Source: Nostoc sp. TCL26-01 (lineage in GTDB: Bacteria > Cyanobacteriota > Cyanobacteriia > Cyanobacteriales > Nostocaceae). Taken from it: DNA of 64,000 nucleotides. This document shows positions 1-8,618 of the stretch, one piece after another. The translations under genes and the position numbers were made by a program. Positions within the stretch are counted from its first letter, which is position 1. Each line of letters begins with the position of its first letter. Under the pieces are notes generated by a model that ran no database searches, was not told the origin of the DNA, and saw nothing but the letters and a program-made list of their open reading frames with translations. The stretch covers positions 6,104,809-6,168,808 of the forward strand of contig NZ_CP040297.1 of NCBI RefSeq assembly GCF_013393945.1. The letters are read 5' to 3'.

Positions 1-160
1 GACACTCTTGTGATTCTGAGCAGTTAGCAGTTTCATAGTCGTTGATTGTCATAGAGTTTCCGGGAAATGAAATACTTGTTTCAGTGTTCCCTTGTAGATT
101 TTGCAAATTTACAGTAAAGAGAATTCATTTCTACTTTTAGCAGTTGGTATTAACTCATAA

Positions 161-272
161 CCCGAATTTCTCACGAAATTTATCAAACCTCAGTCCAGAG
201 GCTGTAGGGGCGGGTTCACAAATATGCCTCAATCATTCACGAATATCTCATGAACCCGCCCCTACCGTTTTG
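161..272. repeat. Interspersed repeats: 45-bp block plus MITE-like palindrome
   Basis: Two repeat units lie side by side. The block at 161-205 recurs almost exactly at 15734-15778. Immediately after it, 204-272 has perfect 15-bp inverted arms (204-218 GTAGGGGCGGGTTCA and 251-265), and its interior recurs in reverse orientation at 17102-17163. Nothing gene-like is convincing in 1-360; an open frame at 144-359 runs straight through these repeats and is not called. Confidence 0.75.
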
Positions 273-393
273 AGACTCCCCTTTGCTTGTTTGTCCCCAG
301 CTATACCTTTATTAAGGGAATCTGTAACAACTTGCCGTTTGGTTACTTCGATATTATAGGATGGACGGAGTGTTGTATTGGGCGTGGGGCTAT

Positions 394-741
394 ATGGGTC
401 GCTATACCTGTTCATTTGTGATTTCTACTAGTATCAATTATCTCCAGCCATTACTGATAGAACTACTACAGGATTGTGATTTGGAGATTCAATACTACAC
501 ACCCGATTATATTTTGGCTCGTGAGATTCGTGGCAATGTGTCTTTTTCTAAAATAGTCACTGTAGAAGCACTGATTGATAAATCAATGGCTACGGAAACA
601 GAAAGTCGGATGAGTATTGTGATTAAAAATGAAGAGTTACCTCTCCAAGTTGATAATCACTGCCGACAGATGTTTGAATTTGTCAAACAGGAGATTGAAA
701 GAAGTCGTCATTGGCATCTGATTGAAAGTCTTGCTGGCTAG
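394..741 (+). CDS. Conserved hypothetical cyanobacterial protein
   Basis: A 115-residue soluble protein with no signal peptide or membrane segment. I do not recognise a named domain. It alternates strand-like and helical stretches and ends in a charged amphipathic segment (EFVKQEIERSRHW), as expected for a small folded cytosolic protein. The frame is open upstream to an ATG at 361, but the ATG at 394 (MGRYTCSF) looks the better start because the preceding residues are compositionally odd. It is followed at once by a run of TATTACC heptanucleotide repeats and then by the convergent FHA gene, so it is probably monocistronic. No function can be assigned. Confidence 0.55.
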   Translation: MGRYTCSFVISTSINYLQPLLIELLQDCDLEIQYYTPDYILAREIRGNVSFSKIVTVEALIDKSMATETESRMSIVIKNEELPLQVDNHCRQMFEFVKQEIERSRHWHLIESLAG

Positions 742-756
742 TAAAGCAAGGCAATT

Positions 757-821
757 ACCTATTATCTATTGCCTATTACCTATTACCTATTACCTATTAC
801 CTATTACCTATTACCTTCTAC
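757..821. repeat. STRR heptanucleotide run (CTATTAC type)
   Basis: Tandem TATTACC-type heptamers between two convergent genes. This is the short tandemly repeated repetitive sequence typical of Nostoc/Anabaena intergenic DNA. Confidence 0.85.
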
Positions 822-1252
822 AGTTCCTCCATATCGTCCGTCATCCCAGGATTTATGAGTGTGATGTCATACTCACTAGCATCTGTTTGCCCAGAACGTT
901 GACTATTCTTTAACAGATAGTAAATGGCACGCACTTTAGGCCCAAAAACAATTTCGTCTTCATTTTTTAAATCGTGGGCTGGTGTTTTTCGTCCATTAAT
1001 CATTAAACCATTAGAACTGGGCTTGCCTTTCCCATCACCATCTACTATTCGGTAATAATAGCTGCGATTATCATGCTCTTTTGGCAATCGCACTAATGTA
1101 GCATGACGACGAGAGACAAATTGAGATACTAGACGAATATGAGACTCTTTGTCCCTACCAATAGAATAGAGTGGTTTCTCTAGGGTAAATTCTTTGCGAC
1201 CTTGATCGTCTTCAAGAATTAATAGATGGCTTTCATGAATTTCTGCTGTCAT
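818..1252 (-). CDS. FHA domain protein
   Basis: A small protein of about 144 residues made almost entirely of one forkhead-associated (phosphothreonine-binding) domain. The visible FHA signatures are YSIGRD, the SRRHA phosphopeptide-contact loop and SSNG-LMINGRK, in the expected order and spacing. It should act as a phospho-dependent adaptor in Ser/Thr kinase signalling, which fits the three Hanks-type kinases elsewhere in the window. The frame extends to an ATG at 1297, but that ATG and the first 15 codons are partly built from STRR sequence (ATGACTATTGACC). I prefer the internal ATG at 1252 (MTAEIHES). The C-terminal tail after the FHA fold is acidic and has no recognised domain. Confidence 0.85.
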   Translation of the reverse strand: MTAEIHESHLLILEDDQGRKEFTLEKPLYSIGRDKESHIRLVSQFVSRRHATLVRLPKEHDNRSYYYRIVDGDGKGKPSSNGLMINGRKTPAHDLKNEDEIVFGPKVRAIYYLLKNSQRSGQTDASEYDITLINPGMTDDMEEL

Positions 1253-1277
1253 TGATAAGTCTTGGCCACAATCGGTT

Positions 1278-1396
1278 GAAGTTTGGTCAATAGTCATTAG
1301 TCAATAGTCAATAGTCAAAACTCAGCACTCAGCACTCACTCCCTCACTCCCCCTATCCCCTGTCCCCTATCCCCTGTCCCCTGTCCCCTATCCCCT
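1278..1396. repeat. STRR cluster
   Basis: Mixed heptamers (GTCAATA, CAGCACT, CCCCTAT/GTCCCCT) fill the gap between the FHA gene start and the 3' end of the copper ATPase gene. Confidence 0.85.
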
Positions 1397-3850
1397 GTTA
1401 AATTGCCGTAAGAGGATGGAGTTAGTAACTACGCTAACAGAACTAAATGCCATTAACGCGGCTGCACCAGAGGGACTGAGAACAAAGCCGAAACTGGGTA
1501 ATAATACACCGGCGGCTAGGGGAATACCTATGGTATTGTAGGCGAAAGCCCAAAATAAATTCTGGCGGATTTTGTTGAAGGTGGCGCGACTTAGCTGAAT
1601 TGATCCCACTACATCACTGATGCGATCGCTCATGAGGACGATTTGTGCTGTTTCCATTGCTACATCTGTACCAGAATATAAAGCAATGCCTACATCAGCT
1701 TGCGATAGGGCGGGAGCATCGTTAATTCCGTCCCCCACCATAGCAATTTTACCAGCAGAATTTGCTTGTAGTTGCTGAATGACGGCGGCTTTTTTGGCTG
1801 GAGGCACACCCGCTATCACATTAGCGCCATTTATGCCGAGTTGTTGTGCTATGGCGTTAGCTGCTTCTGGGCGATCGCCACTTAATAGCATTACCCGCAA
1901 ACCCATATGCTGCAATTGTTCTACTGTAGCTTGAGCATCGGTTCTGGGGGTATCTTGTACGCCAATGATGCCGACTAAATTATTGCCAATTGCCACCCCA
2001 ACAACGGTTTTACCTGCTATTGCTAGCTGATACGCTTGCTGTTTGGCAATTTCACTCACACTCACACCATGCCAACTCAACCAATCCCAATTTCCCAGTA
2101 GGATTGTTTGACCTGCCACTACAGCCGAAACACCCATACCCGGTTCAGTATGAAAGTCTACAGCCTCTGGAATCTCTAACTGTTGCTGTTGTGCTGCTTG
2201 TTTAATGGCTTTGGCTAGGGGGTGATAAGTACCTGTTTCCACTGCGGCGGCGAGTTGGAGGAGGGAGTGCTGAGTGCTGAGTGCTGTTAGCGGAAGCGGG
2301 GCGTTTAGCCCGTGCTGAGTGAGGGAGTGAGGGAGTGAGGGAGTGAGGGAGTGAGGGGAGGAGATTTCCTCGATCACTAAGCAATCAGTCACAGTGGGAT
2401 TACCTGTGGTGAGTGTGCCTGTTTTATCAAAAACTACGGTGTTGAGTTGATGTACTGTTTCTAGGACATCGCCACCTTTGATTAATAAACCTCTTTCTGC
2501 ACCGATGCCAGTGCCAACAAGAATGGCTGTGGGTGTAGCGAGTCCTAAAGCACAGGGACAAGCGACAACCATAACAGCGATCGCTAGTTTTAAACTAATT
2601 AAAAGTGGGGAGTGGGGAGTATTATGGGCGACATGACCCATCATTTCCATGCCACTACTTGAGAAGGCAACATCAGGCCAGATGTGCGTGCCGAAAAAGT
2701 ACCAGAAAATGAATGTAAGTACAGATGCTGTGAGTACGCCGTAAGTAAAGTAACCAGCTACCGTATCTGCTAATTTTTGGACTGGGGCTTTGCGAGTTTG
2801 GGCTGCTTCTACTAGAGCGACAATGTGAGCTAGGGTAGTATCAGCGCCAGTGCGAGTTGCTTGGATAGCGATCGCTCCTGATTGGTTGATTGTCCCGGCT
2901 GTGACTGTATCGCCTGGTTGCTTGAGGACTGGTACTGCTTCCCCAGTCAGCATCGACTCATCCACCGTTGTTTGACCAAAACCTACCTCGCCATCCACAG
3001 GGACTTTATCACCTGGCAATACTTGCAACCATTCTCCCACCCTGACCTGTTCAGCCGGGATATCTACAGAATTTACACCCAATCCTATATGCTCTGGCTC
3101 TGGGTTGGCAATTAATCTGGCTGTTTGTGGTTGTAGTGCTAGTAGTTGCCTAAATGCTGCGGCTGCCTTGCCTCTGGCTTGTTGCTCTAGAGTTCTGCCT
3201 AAAATAATAAAGCCCAGCATCATGACTGGTTCATCAAAAAAGCACTCCCAACCCATTTGGGGAAATAGCAGTGCTATCACACTAGCGGTGTAGGCTGTTA
3301 AAGTTCCTAACCCCACCAAAGTATTCATGTTAGGGGCATTCCGCCGCCAGCCTAGCCAACCATCCACAAAAATTGGCCGACCAGGAATTAGTAAAGCGAC
3401 TGTTGCTAGTCCACAATGAAACCAGATATTGTTTAATCCCATGAAGATGGGGTTGTCAAAGTTGCCCAAATGCCCTATGCCAGAAAAAAATAGTAACACT
3501 CCGGCGATCGCTAATTGCTGGAATGCCGCTTGCATTTGTTGACGCTGTTTTGCGGCTGTGGTGGCTAATTTTGCCACTTTGTCACTAGCTTTTCGGGGTT
3601 GAGAGGGAAATCCGGCTGCTGTCAAACGCTGTGCCAGTGCATCTGCATCGACTACACCTACTTCTGATTCGACTACTGCTACCTCTGTAGCCAGATTCAC
3701 ACAGGCGTTCTTGACACCTGAATGTTGGGTGAGTTGGCGTTCTACGGCCTTAACGCATCCACCACACTTCATCCCTCCGACATCCAGAATAATTTTTTCT
3801 AGTGTGGGGGTTGGTTCTGAGACAAGCTGAGTTTTGGGAACAAGTTGCAT
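1388..3850 (-). CDS. Copper-translocating P1B-type ATPase
   Basis: An 820-residue heavy-metal ATPase that couples ATP hydrolysis to Cu(I) transport across the plasma or thylakoid membrane (CopA/CtaA/PacS family; which paralogue is not decidable here). In order it has one N-terminal HMA domain with the metal site GMKCGGC (about residues 26-32), membrane helices, the actuator TGEAVP, the intramembrane CPC motif (CPCALGLATP), the phosphorylation motif DKTGTLT, an N-domain HP motif (TYHPLAK), and GDGINDAPAL followed by C-terminal helices. Odd feature: between DKTG and the HP motif is an insertion rich in Ser, Pro, His and Leu (repeats of SLTPSLPH type), encoded by STRR DNA at about 2262-2362 that stays in frame. 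The insertion lies at the P/N-domain junction, so activity is probably kept. Confidence 0.95.
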   Translation of the reverse strand: MQLVPKTQLVSEPTPTLEKIILDVGGMKCGGCVKAVERQLTQHSGVKNACVNLATEVAVVESEVGVVDADALAQRLTAAGFPSQPRKASDKVAKLATTAAKQRQQMQAAFQQLAIAGVLLFFSGIGHLGNFDNPIFMGLNNIWFHCGLATVALLIPGRPIFVDGWLGWRRNAPNMNTLVGLGTLTAYTASVIALLFPQMGWECFFDEPVMMLGFIILGRTLEQQARGKAAAAFRQLLALQPQTARLIANPEPEHIGLGVNSVDIPAEQVRVGEWLQVLPGDKVPVDGEVGFGQTTVDESMLTGEAVPVLKQPGDTVTAGTINQSGAIAIQATRTGADTTLAHIVALVEAAQTRKAPVQKLADTVAGYFTYGVLTASVLTFIFWYFFGTHIWPDVAFSSSGMEMMGHVAHNTPHSPLLISLKLAIAVMVVACPCALGLATPTAILVGTGIGAERGLLIKGGDVLETVHQLNTVVFDKTGTLTTGNPTVTDCLVIEEISSPHSLTPSLPHSLTQHGLNAPLPLTALSTQHSLLQLAAAVETGTYHPLAKAIKQAAQQQQLEIPEAVDFHTEPGMGVSAVVAGQTILLGNWDWLSWHGVSVSEIAKQQAYQLAIAGKTVVGVAIGNNLVGIIGVQDTPRTDAQATVEQLQHMGLRVMLLSGDRPEAANAIAQQLGINGANVIAGVPPAKKAAVIQQLQANSAGKIAMVGDGINDAPALSQADVGIALYSGTDVAMETAQIVLMSDRISDVVGSIQLSRATFNKIRQNLFWAFAYNTIGIPLAAGVLLPSFGFVLSPSGAAALMAFSSVSVVTNSILLRQFNRG
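2262..2362. repeat. STRR insertion inside the copper ATPase gene
   Basis: Runs of GAGTGCT and GAGGGAGT heptamers lie within the coding region and are translated in frame as low-complexity Ser/Pro/His/Leu sequence. Confidence 0.85.
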
Positions 3851-4208
3851 AGCCAGTGTTGAGATTCGCTTCTATTTCGAGCGTAGGCGAAATCAAGAAA
3901 TAAGACTGATTGTCAATACTATTAATTTTATTAAGATATGGGACTTATCGAAACAGAATTCAGGAGTCAGGAGTCAGCCATGAATTTTGATTTCTGAATT
4001 CGGCAATTTTTAATATAACTTTAAAATATCTTCTAAGAGGTTGTTTGAGAAGTATCATGCGTAACATCAAAATCTCAAAACCTAACCCCTAACCCCTTCC
4101 CTACTAGGGAAGGGGAACAAGAAAATAAGAGTTTCAAAGCCTCTCTCCGTGTCGGGGAGAGGTTTGGAGAGGGGTTTCTAGTATACTTTTTGACTTTTCA
4201 AACATCCT
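3851..4208. repeat. Intergenic region with short palindromic repeats
   Basis: No gene is seen. 3956-4001 has GAATTCAGGAGTCAG with an inverted CTGAATTC end, a family also present at 13644-13835 and 36271-36370. 4085-4190 holds CT/GA-rich inverted blocks such as CCCCTTCCC/GGGAAGGGG around 4093-4113. I see no open frame with coding character. Confidence 0.55.
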
Positions 4209-6893
4209 CTAAGGGCGATCGCCTAAAATTGCCCCTCTTACCAAAATCACTGTAATATCTACACCAGAGGCGATCGCTTCCGGTATATTACCCTGGATAG
4301 CCTGTTGTAATAAGCCTTCACGGGAAGCCCCCAACACCACCACATCATAGCCTTGTGTTTTTACTAGATTAATCACACCTTCAGCCACTGAATCAGCTTG
4401 CACGGGTACGGCAATGACAGTACTAGATAACTGACGACGACGCATTAATTGGCGGATGGCTTGTTCCAATACTGTCATATCTGGTTTAAATTCTAATGGT
4501 TTAAACACCCTTGTCAGATGAATATGGGGATCGTTTCCCAAGGTAATGAGGGCTGGGAGTAATTTAATTGCTACCCTAGCGTTGGGGCCACCGGCCATTG
4601 GTACTAACCAGCGATTGAACTGGGGACTGGGTATTGGGGACTGGGGAGATGAGGAGGAAGAGTTATTGACTATTGACTGTTGACTGTTGACTGTTGACTG
4701 TTGACTATTGACTATTGACTCTTGACTATTACCTAATTTGACTAAAACTACGTCGCAGCTGGCTTGGCGGATGATAGTGTCTACTACATTACCAAAAATC
4801 CGCCCAGGGGTGGAAGTGCTACCTTTCCACCCCATGAGAATTAGGTCTATGTGTTGTTCGTTAATGGTTTCTAAAATTGCTTGGGCGGGATCGTGGGCGA
4901 TGCGAATCTGGGTGTGTAGGGGAATATGCCATTTTTTGGCTAGGACTTCGGCTTGTCTGAGGAGGCGACGACTTTTAGCTGTTTTGACTGGTGTTTCCGA
5001 TGGCGAGGTGTGACGCGACACCAGCATGACTTGCACACATTCTATTTCGTAATGGCGATCGCGGGCAATGGCAGCTGCCATTTGTAACAGAGCAGTAGCA
5101 GTTTCGGGATTGGATACTGGGACTAATAATCTTCCTCTGCCGATGCTGGGCGATCGCGTTTGGTAAACTACATAAGATGGTTCTGGTTGTGGTGCTGGGT
5201 TAGCGGTTGCACCATTTAACTGATCTGCTTCTGCGCGAATAATGTCTCCACGGGTAATAATCCCGATGAGTTTTCTTCCTGCTACCACTGGTAAACGACT
5301 GATTTGATAACGGTCTAGTAAATACAGCACATGACTCAGATTATGTGTAGGTGTGACTGTCATCGGGTTAGCAGTCATGATTTGCCTTAAGGGTGTGTCG
5401 TTTTCCAACTGACGATTGTGGATTTTGGTTAAATCTGATTGAGTGACAATGCCTACAAGTTTGCTATCTTCCACTACAGGAAAACCCCGATGATGGGAAT
5501 TAGAAAAGGCTTGTTTGGCTTCTTCTAAACTCATATCTGCATCTAGAGTTTCTACCCTTTGCTGCATGACATCTTTCGCCGTCAGTTTGGTTAATATGCT
5601 TTCTACAGAAACCTGTTTAGTTAAGGTGATCCCATTGAGGAGTAGTAGCTTTTCATAGAGTGAACCTGGAACTACTTTTTCAGCTACCAAATAGGCTGTC
5701 ACTGCGACAATCATTAATGGTAGTACCAAATTAAAATTGGTGGTCATTTCAAAGACAATGACAATAGCTGTGATCGGTACTTTAGACACCGCACTAAAAA
5801 ATCCTCCCATTCCTGCCAAGGCATAGGTACTCAGAGAAGCTTCACCTAAAACTTGATACGCACCCACCCCAACCAAATGACCAAGGGCAGAACCTAAAAT
5901 CAGACTGGGCGCAAATAGCCCACCAGGGGCGCTAGAACCAGCTGCTACCAAGGTGAGGATAAACTGAGAGACAAGAGCGATCGCTGCGAATGTGGGATTT
6001 AATTCACTAGTAATCACATACTCGCGTAACCCAGTATTATCACGAAAAGATTCTGGTAAAATAGACACAACAATACCAGAGATTAACCCAGCTAAAGCCA
6101 CTCTCAACGGTAAGCTGATATGTAAACTGCGATAAAATTTGATACTAAAGATAATTCCCCGATTAAACAATGCCCCCAGTAATCCTGCCAAAATCCCCAA
6201 AATTAAAAAGAAGGGGATTTCCGGAAAGGAAAAATTGCTGGAATAATTCATTAACGCTGCATTTAAATCCAGACTTCCCCCACCCAAGAGTCGAGAAACT
6301 ACGCCACCAATAAACGAGGCGATGATGGCAGTTCCCAGGGTAATACCAGATAAATCTTGGAGTAATTCCTCAATAATAAATAATACACCAGCAATGGGAG
6401 CATTAAACGCCGCCGCCAAACCAGCCCCTGCACCCGCCGCAATCATCTGCCTTCGATGATCAGGGGACGTGGGAACTAAGCGACTCATCCCGGCTGCCAA
6501 ACCAGCCCCCACTTGGACTGTCGGCCCTTGTCTACCCAAAGTCATCCCAGAACCCAAGGCAATGATCGCACTCACTAACTTGACAAATGCCACCCGCCAA
6601 GATAATTTCATCGGTACATTCGCTAGGGTCGCTTTGACTTGAGGGATACCACTACCCGCCGCCTCTGGTGCAAATCGCTCAACTAAAAACCCAGCCAAAA
6701 ACCCAAAACTTACACCCACCAACGGCAAAGCCAACCAAACTGGCAAAACATGAGAACTATGGACTCGCCATGTTCCCAACCATCCCGAACCCACCTTGAG
6801 AAAGACCGCAGATAAAGCAGCTACAATCCCAATTACACAAGCTTCTGCGATCGCTAGACCTCGTCTAGGTTGCAACCAGCTGCGAAAGTACAT
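4209..6893 (-). CDS. ClC chloride channel/transporter fused to CBS pair and two USP domains
   Basis: An 894-residue multidomain membrane protein. Residues about 1-420 are a ClC core with anion-site motifs GSGIPQ and GRQGPTVQ plus many hydrophobic helices. Residues about 435-560 hold two CBS domains (KDVMQQRV..., RQIMTANPM...). Two universal-stress-protein domains follow (about 585-700 with the nucleotide motif GWKGSTSTPGR, and about 760-890 with VVLGASREG). The cytosolic half would couple anion flux to nucleotide sensing. The gating glutamate of exchangers (E148 in E. coli ClC, GREGP) is glutamine here. The linker between the USP domains is an in-frame STRR insertion encoding repeats of the type SIVNSQQ. 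The gene is flanked by STRR runs and looks monocistronic. Confidence 0.9.
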   Translation of the reverse strand: MYFRSWLQPRRGLAIAEACVIGIVAALSAVFLKVGSGWLGTWRVHSSHVLPVWLALPLVGVSFGFLAGFLVERFAPEAAGSGIPQVKATLANVPMKLSWRVAFVKLVSAIIALGSGMTLGRQGPTVQVGAGLAAGMSRLVPTSPDHRRQMIAAGAGAGLAAAFNAPIAGVLFIIEELLQDLSGITLGTAIIASFIGGVVSRLLGGGSLDLNAALMNYSSNFSFPEIPFFLILGILAGLLGALFNRGIIFSIKFYRSLHISLPLRVALAGLISGIVVSILPESFRDNTGLREYVITSELNPTFAAIALVSQFILTLVAAGSSAPGGLFAPSLILGSALGHLVGVGAYQVLGEASLSTYALAGMGGFFSAVSKVPITAIVIVFEMTTNFNLVLPLMIVAVTAYLVAEKVVPGSLYEKLLLLNGITLTKQVSVESILTKLTAKDVMQQRVETLDADMSLEEAKQAFSNSHHRGFPVVEDSKLVGIVTQSDLTKIHNRQLENDTPLRQIMTANPMTVTPTHNLSHVLYLLDRYQISRLPVVAGRKLIGIITRGDIIRAEADQLNGATANPAPQPEPSYVVYQTRSPSIGRGRLLVPVSNPETATALLQMAAAIARDRHYEIECVQVMLVSRHTSPSETPVKTAKSRRLLRQAEVLAKKWHIPLHTQIRIAHDPAQAILETINEQHIDLILMGWKGSTSTPGRIFGNVVDTIIRQASCDVVLVKLGNSQESIVNSQQSTVNSQQSIVNNSSSSSPQSPIPSPQFNRWLVPMAGGPNARVAIKLLPALITLGNDPHIHLTRVFKPLEFKPDMTVLEQAIRQLMRRRQLSSTVIAVPVQADSVAEGVINLVKTQGYDVVVLGASREGLLQQAIQGNIPEAIASGVDITVILVRGAILGDRP
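4655..4735. repeat. STRR insertion inside the ClC-USP gene
   Basis: Heptamers TTGACTA/TTGACTG are repeated about nine times within the coding sequence and translated as (Q/N)-S-(I/T)-V-N repeats between the two USP domains. Confidence 0.9.
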
Positions 6894-6921
6894 AGTACTA
6901 ATTTGTAATTCGTAATTAAGA

Positions 6922-7010
6922 GTTGGTCATTAGTCAATAGTCAATAGTCATTGGTCATTGCTAAAACTCTTACCCAATACCCAATACCCAATACCCAATA
7001 CCCTCCTCCT
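6922..7010. repeat. STRR cluster
   Basis: GTCAATA/GTCATTG heptamers followed by TACCCAA heptamers, between the ClC gene start and the 3' end of the pmbA-like gene. Confidence 0.85.
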
Positions 7011-8319
7011 AATTATTTTTGCCAGTTGTAGATAGTCCTTCGACGATTAAAGACGGAGTGTAACAAGAACCGTTCCAATCGGCATCGTCGCCTAATTTGA
7101 TTTGTCTGAGGGCAGTATAAACATTACCTGCAACCATCGTATCTTTAACACGTCCAATTACTTCACCATTTTGGACGCGATAACCTAATTCAATATTGAT
7201 CGAAAAATCACCGGCAATGCCGCCGCCGCCACCGAGCATTTGGTCTACGATTAAGCCATCATCCATTGTTTTAATTAAGTCTGACAAGGATGTGGAACCA
7301 GGTTTAACCAGGAAATTAAATAACCCAGGTGTGGGATAACTGCCTAAACCGGGACGAAAACCATTACCAGTGGTATCATGACCCAGTTGTCGTCCAGTGG
7401 TGCGATCGCAATAATAATGCTGTAATATGCCTTTTTCGATAAATACTAAAGGCGTAGTGGGTGTACCTTCATCATCAAAGGGGCAACTGTAAGGGCCTGC
7501 TTGTGGGTCTTGGTATAAAGTTAAGCTGGGGGATATGACTTGTTTTCCCAAGCGTTCTGTCCAAGGAGAAGCGGCTTCTAGCACTCGTTTACCATTCAAT
7601 GCTGCTTGTACTGTTCCCCACAGCATATCAGCTGCTTTAGAAGTAAATAATACGGGGACGCGACCATTAGGGGGCGAAACATTCTCCTTAGCCCAAGCTA
7701 ATCTTTGTAAAATTTGATGAGCTAATTTATCCGGTTCTAAGTTATCTCGCTGAGTTTGACCATCGGAAACACTTAAAAAATCGTCACCCCGTATCCATTC
7801 CGCCGACATATAACAGCTCAGGGTAGTATCTGTGTAGTAGCAATCTAAACCTTGAGAGTTGACCAGTCTGGTAGTTTCTACATCACATTCCCAGTCACTG
7901 TGACAGAGGACATCAGGATAAGCATCACGAATGAGAGCGATCGCTTCTTTACCCCAATTTACCAAAACTTCTATAGATACAGCTTGGCCTAAGTCCGGGT
8001 AGGATGGCTGAGAATTACTAGCTAATTCTACTGCTTCTATTTGGTTAAGTTCACTCAACGCCAGAGCGCGTTCTACCATTGTCTGTGGTTCCACAGAACC
8101 ATAAGCTACCGTGAGTCCGGGACGACCTTGTCGCCATAGCCGCAGAGCTGTACCTTCAGATTGGCTAGTTTCTAACTGCTTGAGTCGGTTAGCCTCAAAA
8201 AATATCGGACGAGACAGCGAGTGCGACTGATACACCTCAGCTGCTTCTGCTCCCGATTTGATCGCTAGTTCCAGTAGCTGTTCTGCTAGTGTATCTTTTG
8301 ACAAATTTTCAGAACCCAT
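7009..8319 (-). CDS. pmbA: TldE/PmbA family metalloprotease subunit
   Basis: A 436-residue cytosolic protein of the TldD/PmbA (modulator of DNA gyrase) family. In E. coli the TldD-TldE heterodimer is a processive protease that degrades unfolded peptides, matures microcin B17 and destabilises CcdA; TldD carries the metal site and TldE/PmbA is the partner. The family is visible from the N-terminal AEVYQSHS region, the central strands, the Gly-rich LGGGGGIAGDF segment and the C-terminal NGEVIGRVKDTMVAGN block. No HExxxH metal motif of TldD was found, which supports the PmbA side. The partner tldD is not in this window. The length is normal for the family. Confidence 0.88.
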   Translation of the reverse strand: MGSENLSKDTLAEQLLELAIKSGAEAAEVYQSHSLSRPIFFEANRLKQLETSQSEGTALRLWRQGRPGLTVAYGSVEPQTMVERALALSELNQIEAVELASNSQPSYPDLGQAVSIEVLVNWGKEAIALIRDAYPDVLCHSDWECDVETTRLVNSQGLDCYYTDTTLSCYMSAEWIRGDDFLSVSDGQTQRDNLEPDKLAHQILQRLAWAKENVSPPNGRVPVLFTSKAADMLWGTVQAALNGKRVLEAASPWTERLGKQVISPSLTLYQDPQAGPYSCPFDDEGTPTTPLVFIEKGILQHYYCDRTTGRQLGHDTTGNGFRPGLGSYPTPGLFNFLVKPGSTSLSDLIKTMDDGLIVDQMLGGGGGIAGDFSINIELGYRVQNGEVIGRVKDTMVAGNVYTALRQIKLGDDADWNGSCYTPSLIVEGLSTTGKNN

Positions 8320-8472
8320 GACCCTCAGTGAATTGTGGATTGTGGATTTTGAACTGGCAATAAACGCAGATCATCATCCCAAATCATTGCTTGCTATCCG
8401 CATAGATTTTCAGACGCACGCAGATAATTATCCCAAATCATTGGTCTTTCTCAGCATTTAATCAAAAAAGGA

Positions 8473-8618
8473 GTAGTGAGTGCTCACTACTCAGCACTCG
8501 GCACTCACCACTCTCTCAGCACTCACGGCAAACTCACCTCTTGCAATTTGCTGAATTTTTCTCCCATTCAGCCTCATAAAACTCTCTCAGCACTCACGGC
8601 AAACTCACCTCTTGCAAT
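8473..8618. repeat. STRR plus 38-bp direct duplication of a gene 3' end
   Basis: GAGTGCT/CAGCACT-type heptamers are followed by an exact 38-bp direct repeat (8510-8547 and 8581-8618, offset 71). The second copy contains the last codons and stop of the Tab2-like gene, so the first copy is a duplicated gene terminus. Confidence 0.8.

Noticed and set aside
144..359. Open frame of 71 codons on the plus strand
   Set aside because: It reads straight through two dispersed repeats and has no coding character.
757..821. CRISPR-like regular repeats
   Set aside because: The unit is a 7-bp tandem repeat without spacers; this is STRR DNA. No CRISPR array or cas gene was found.
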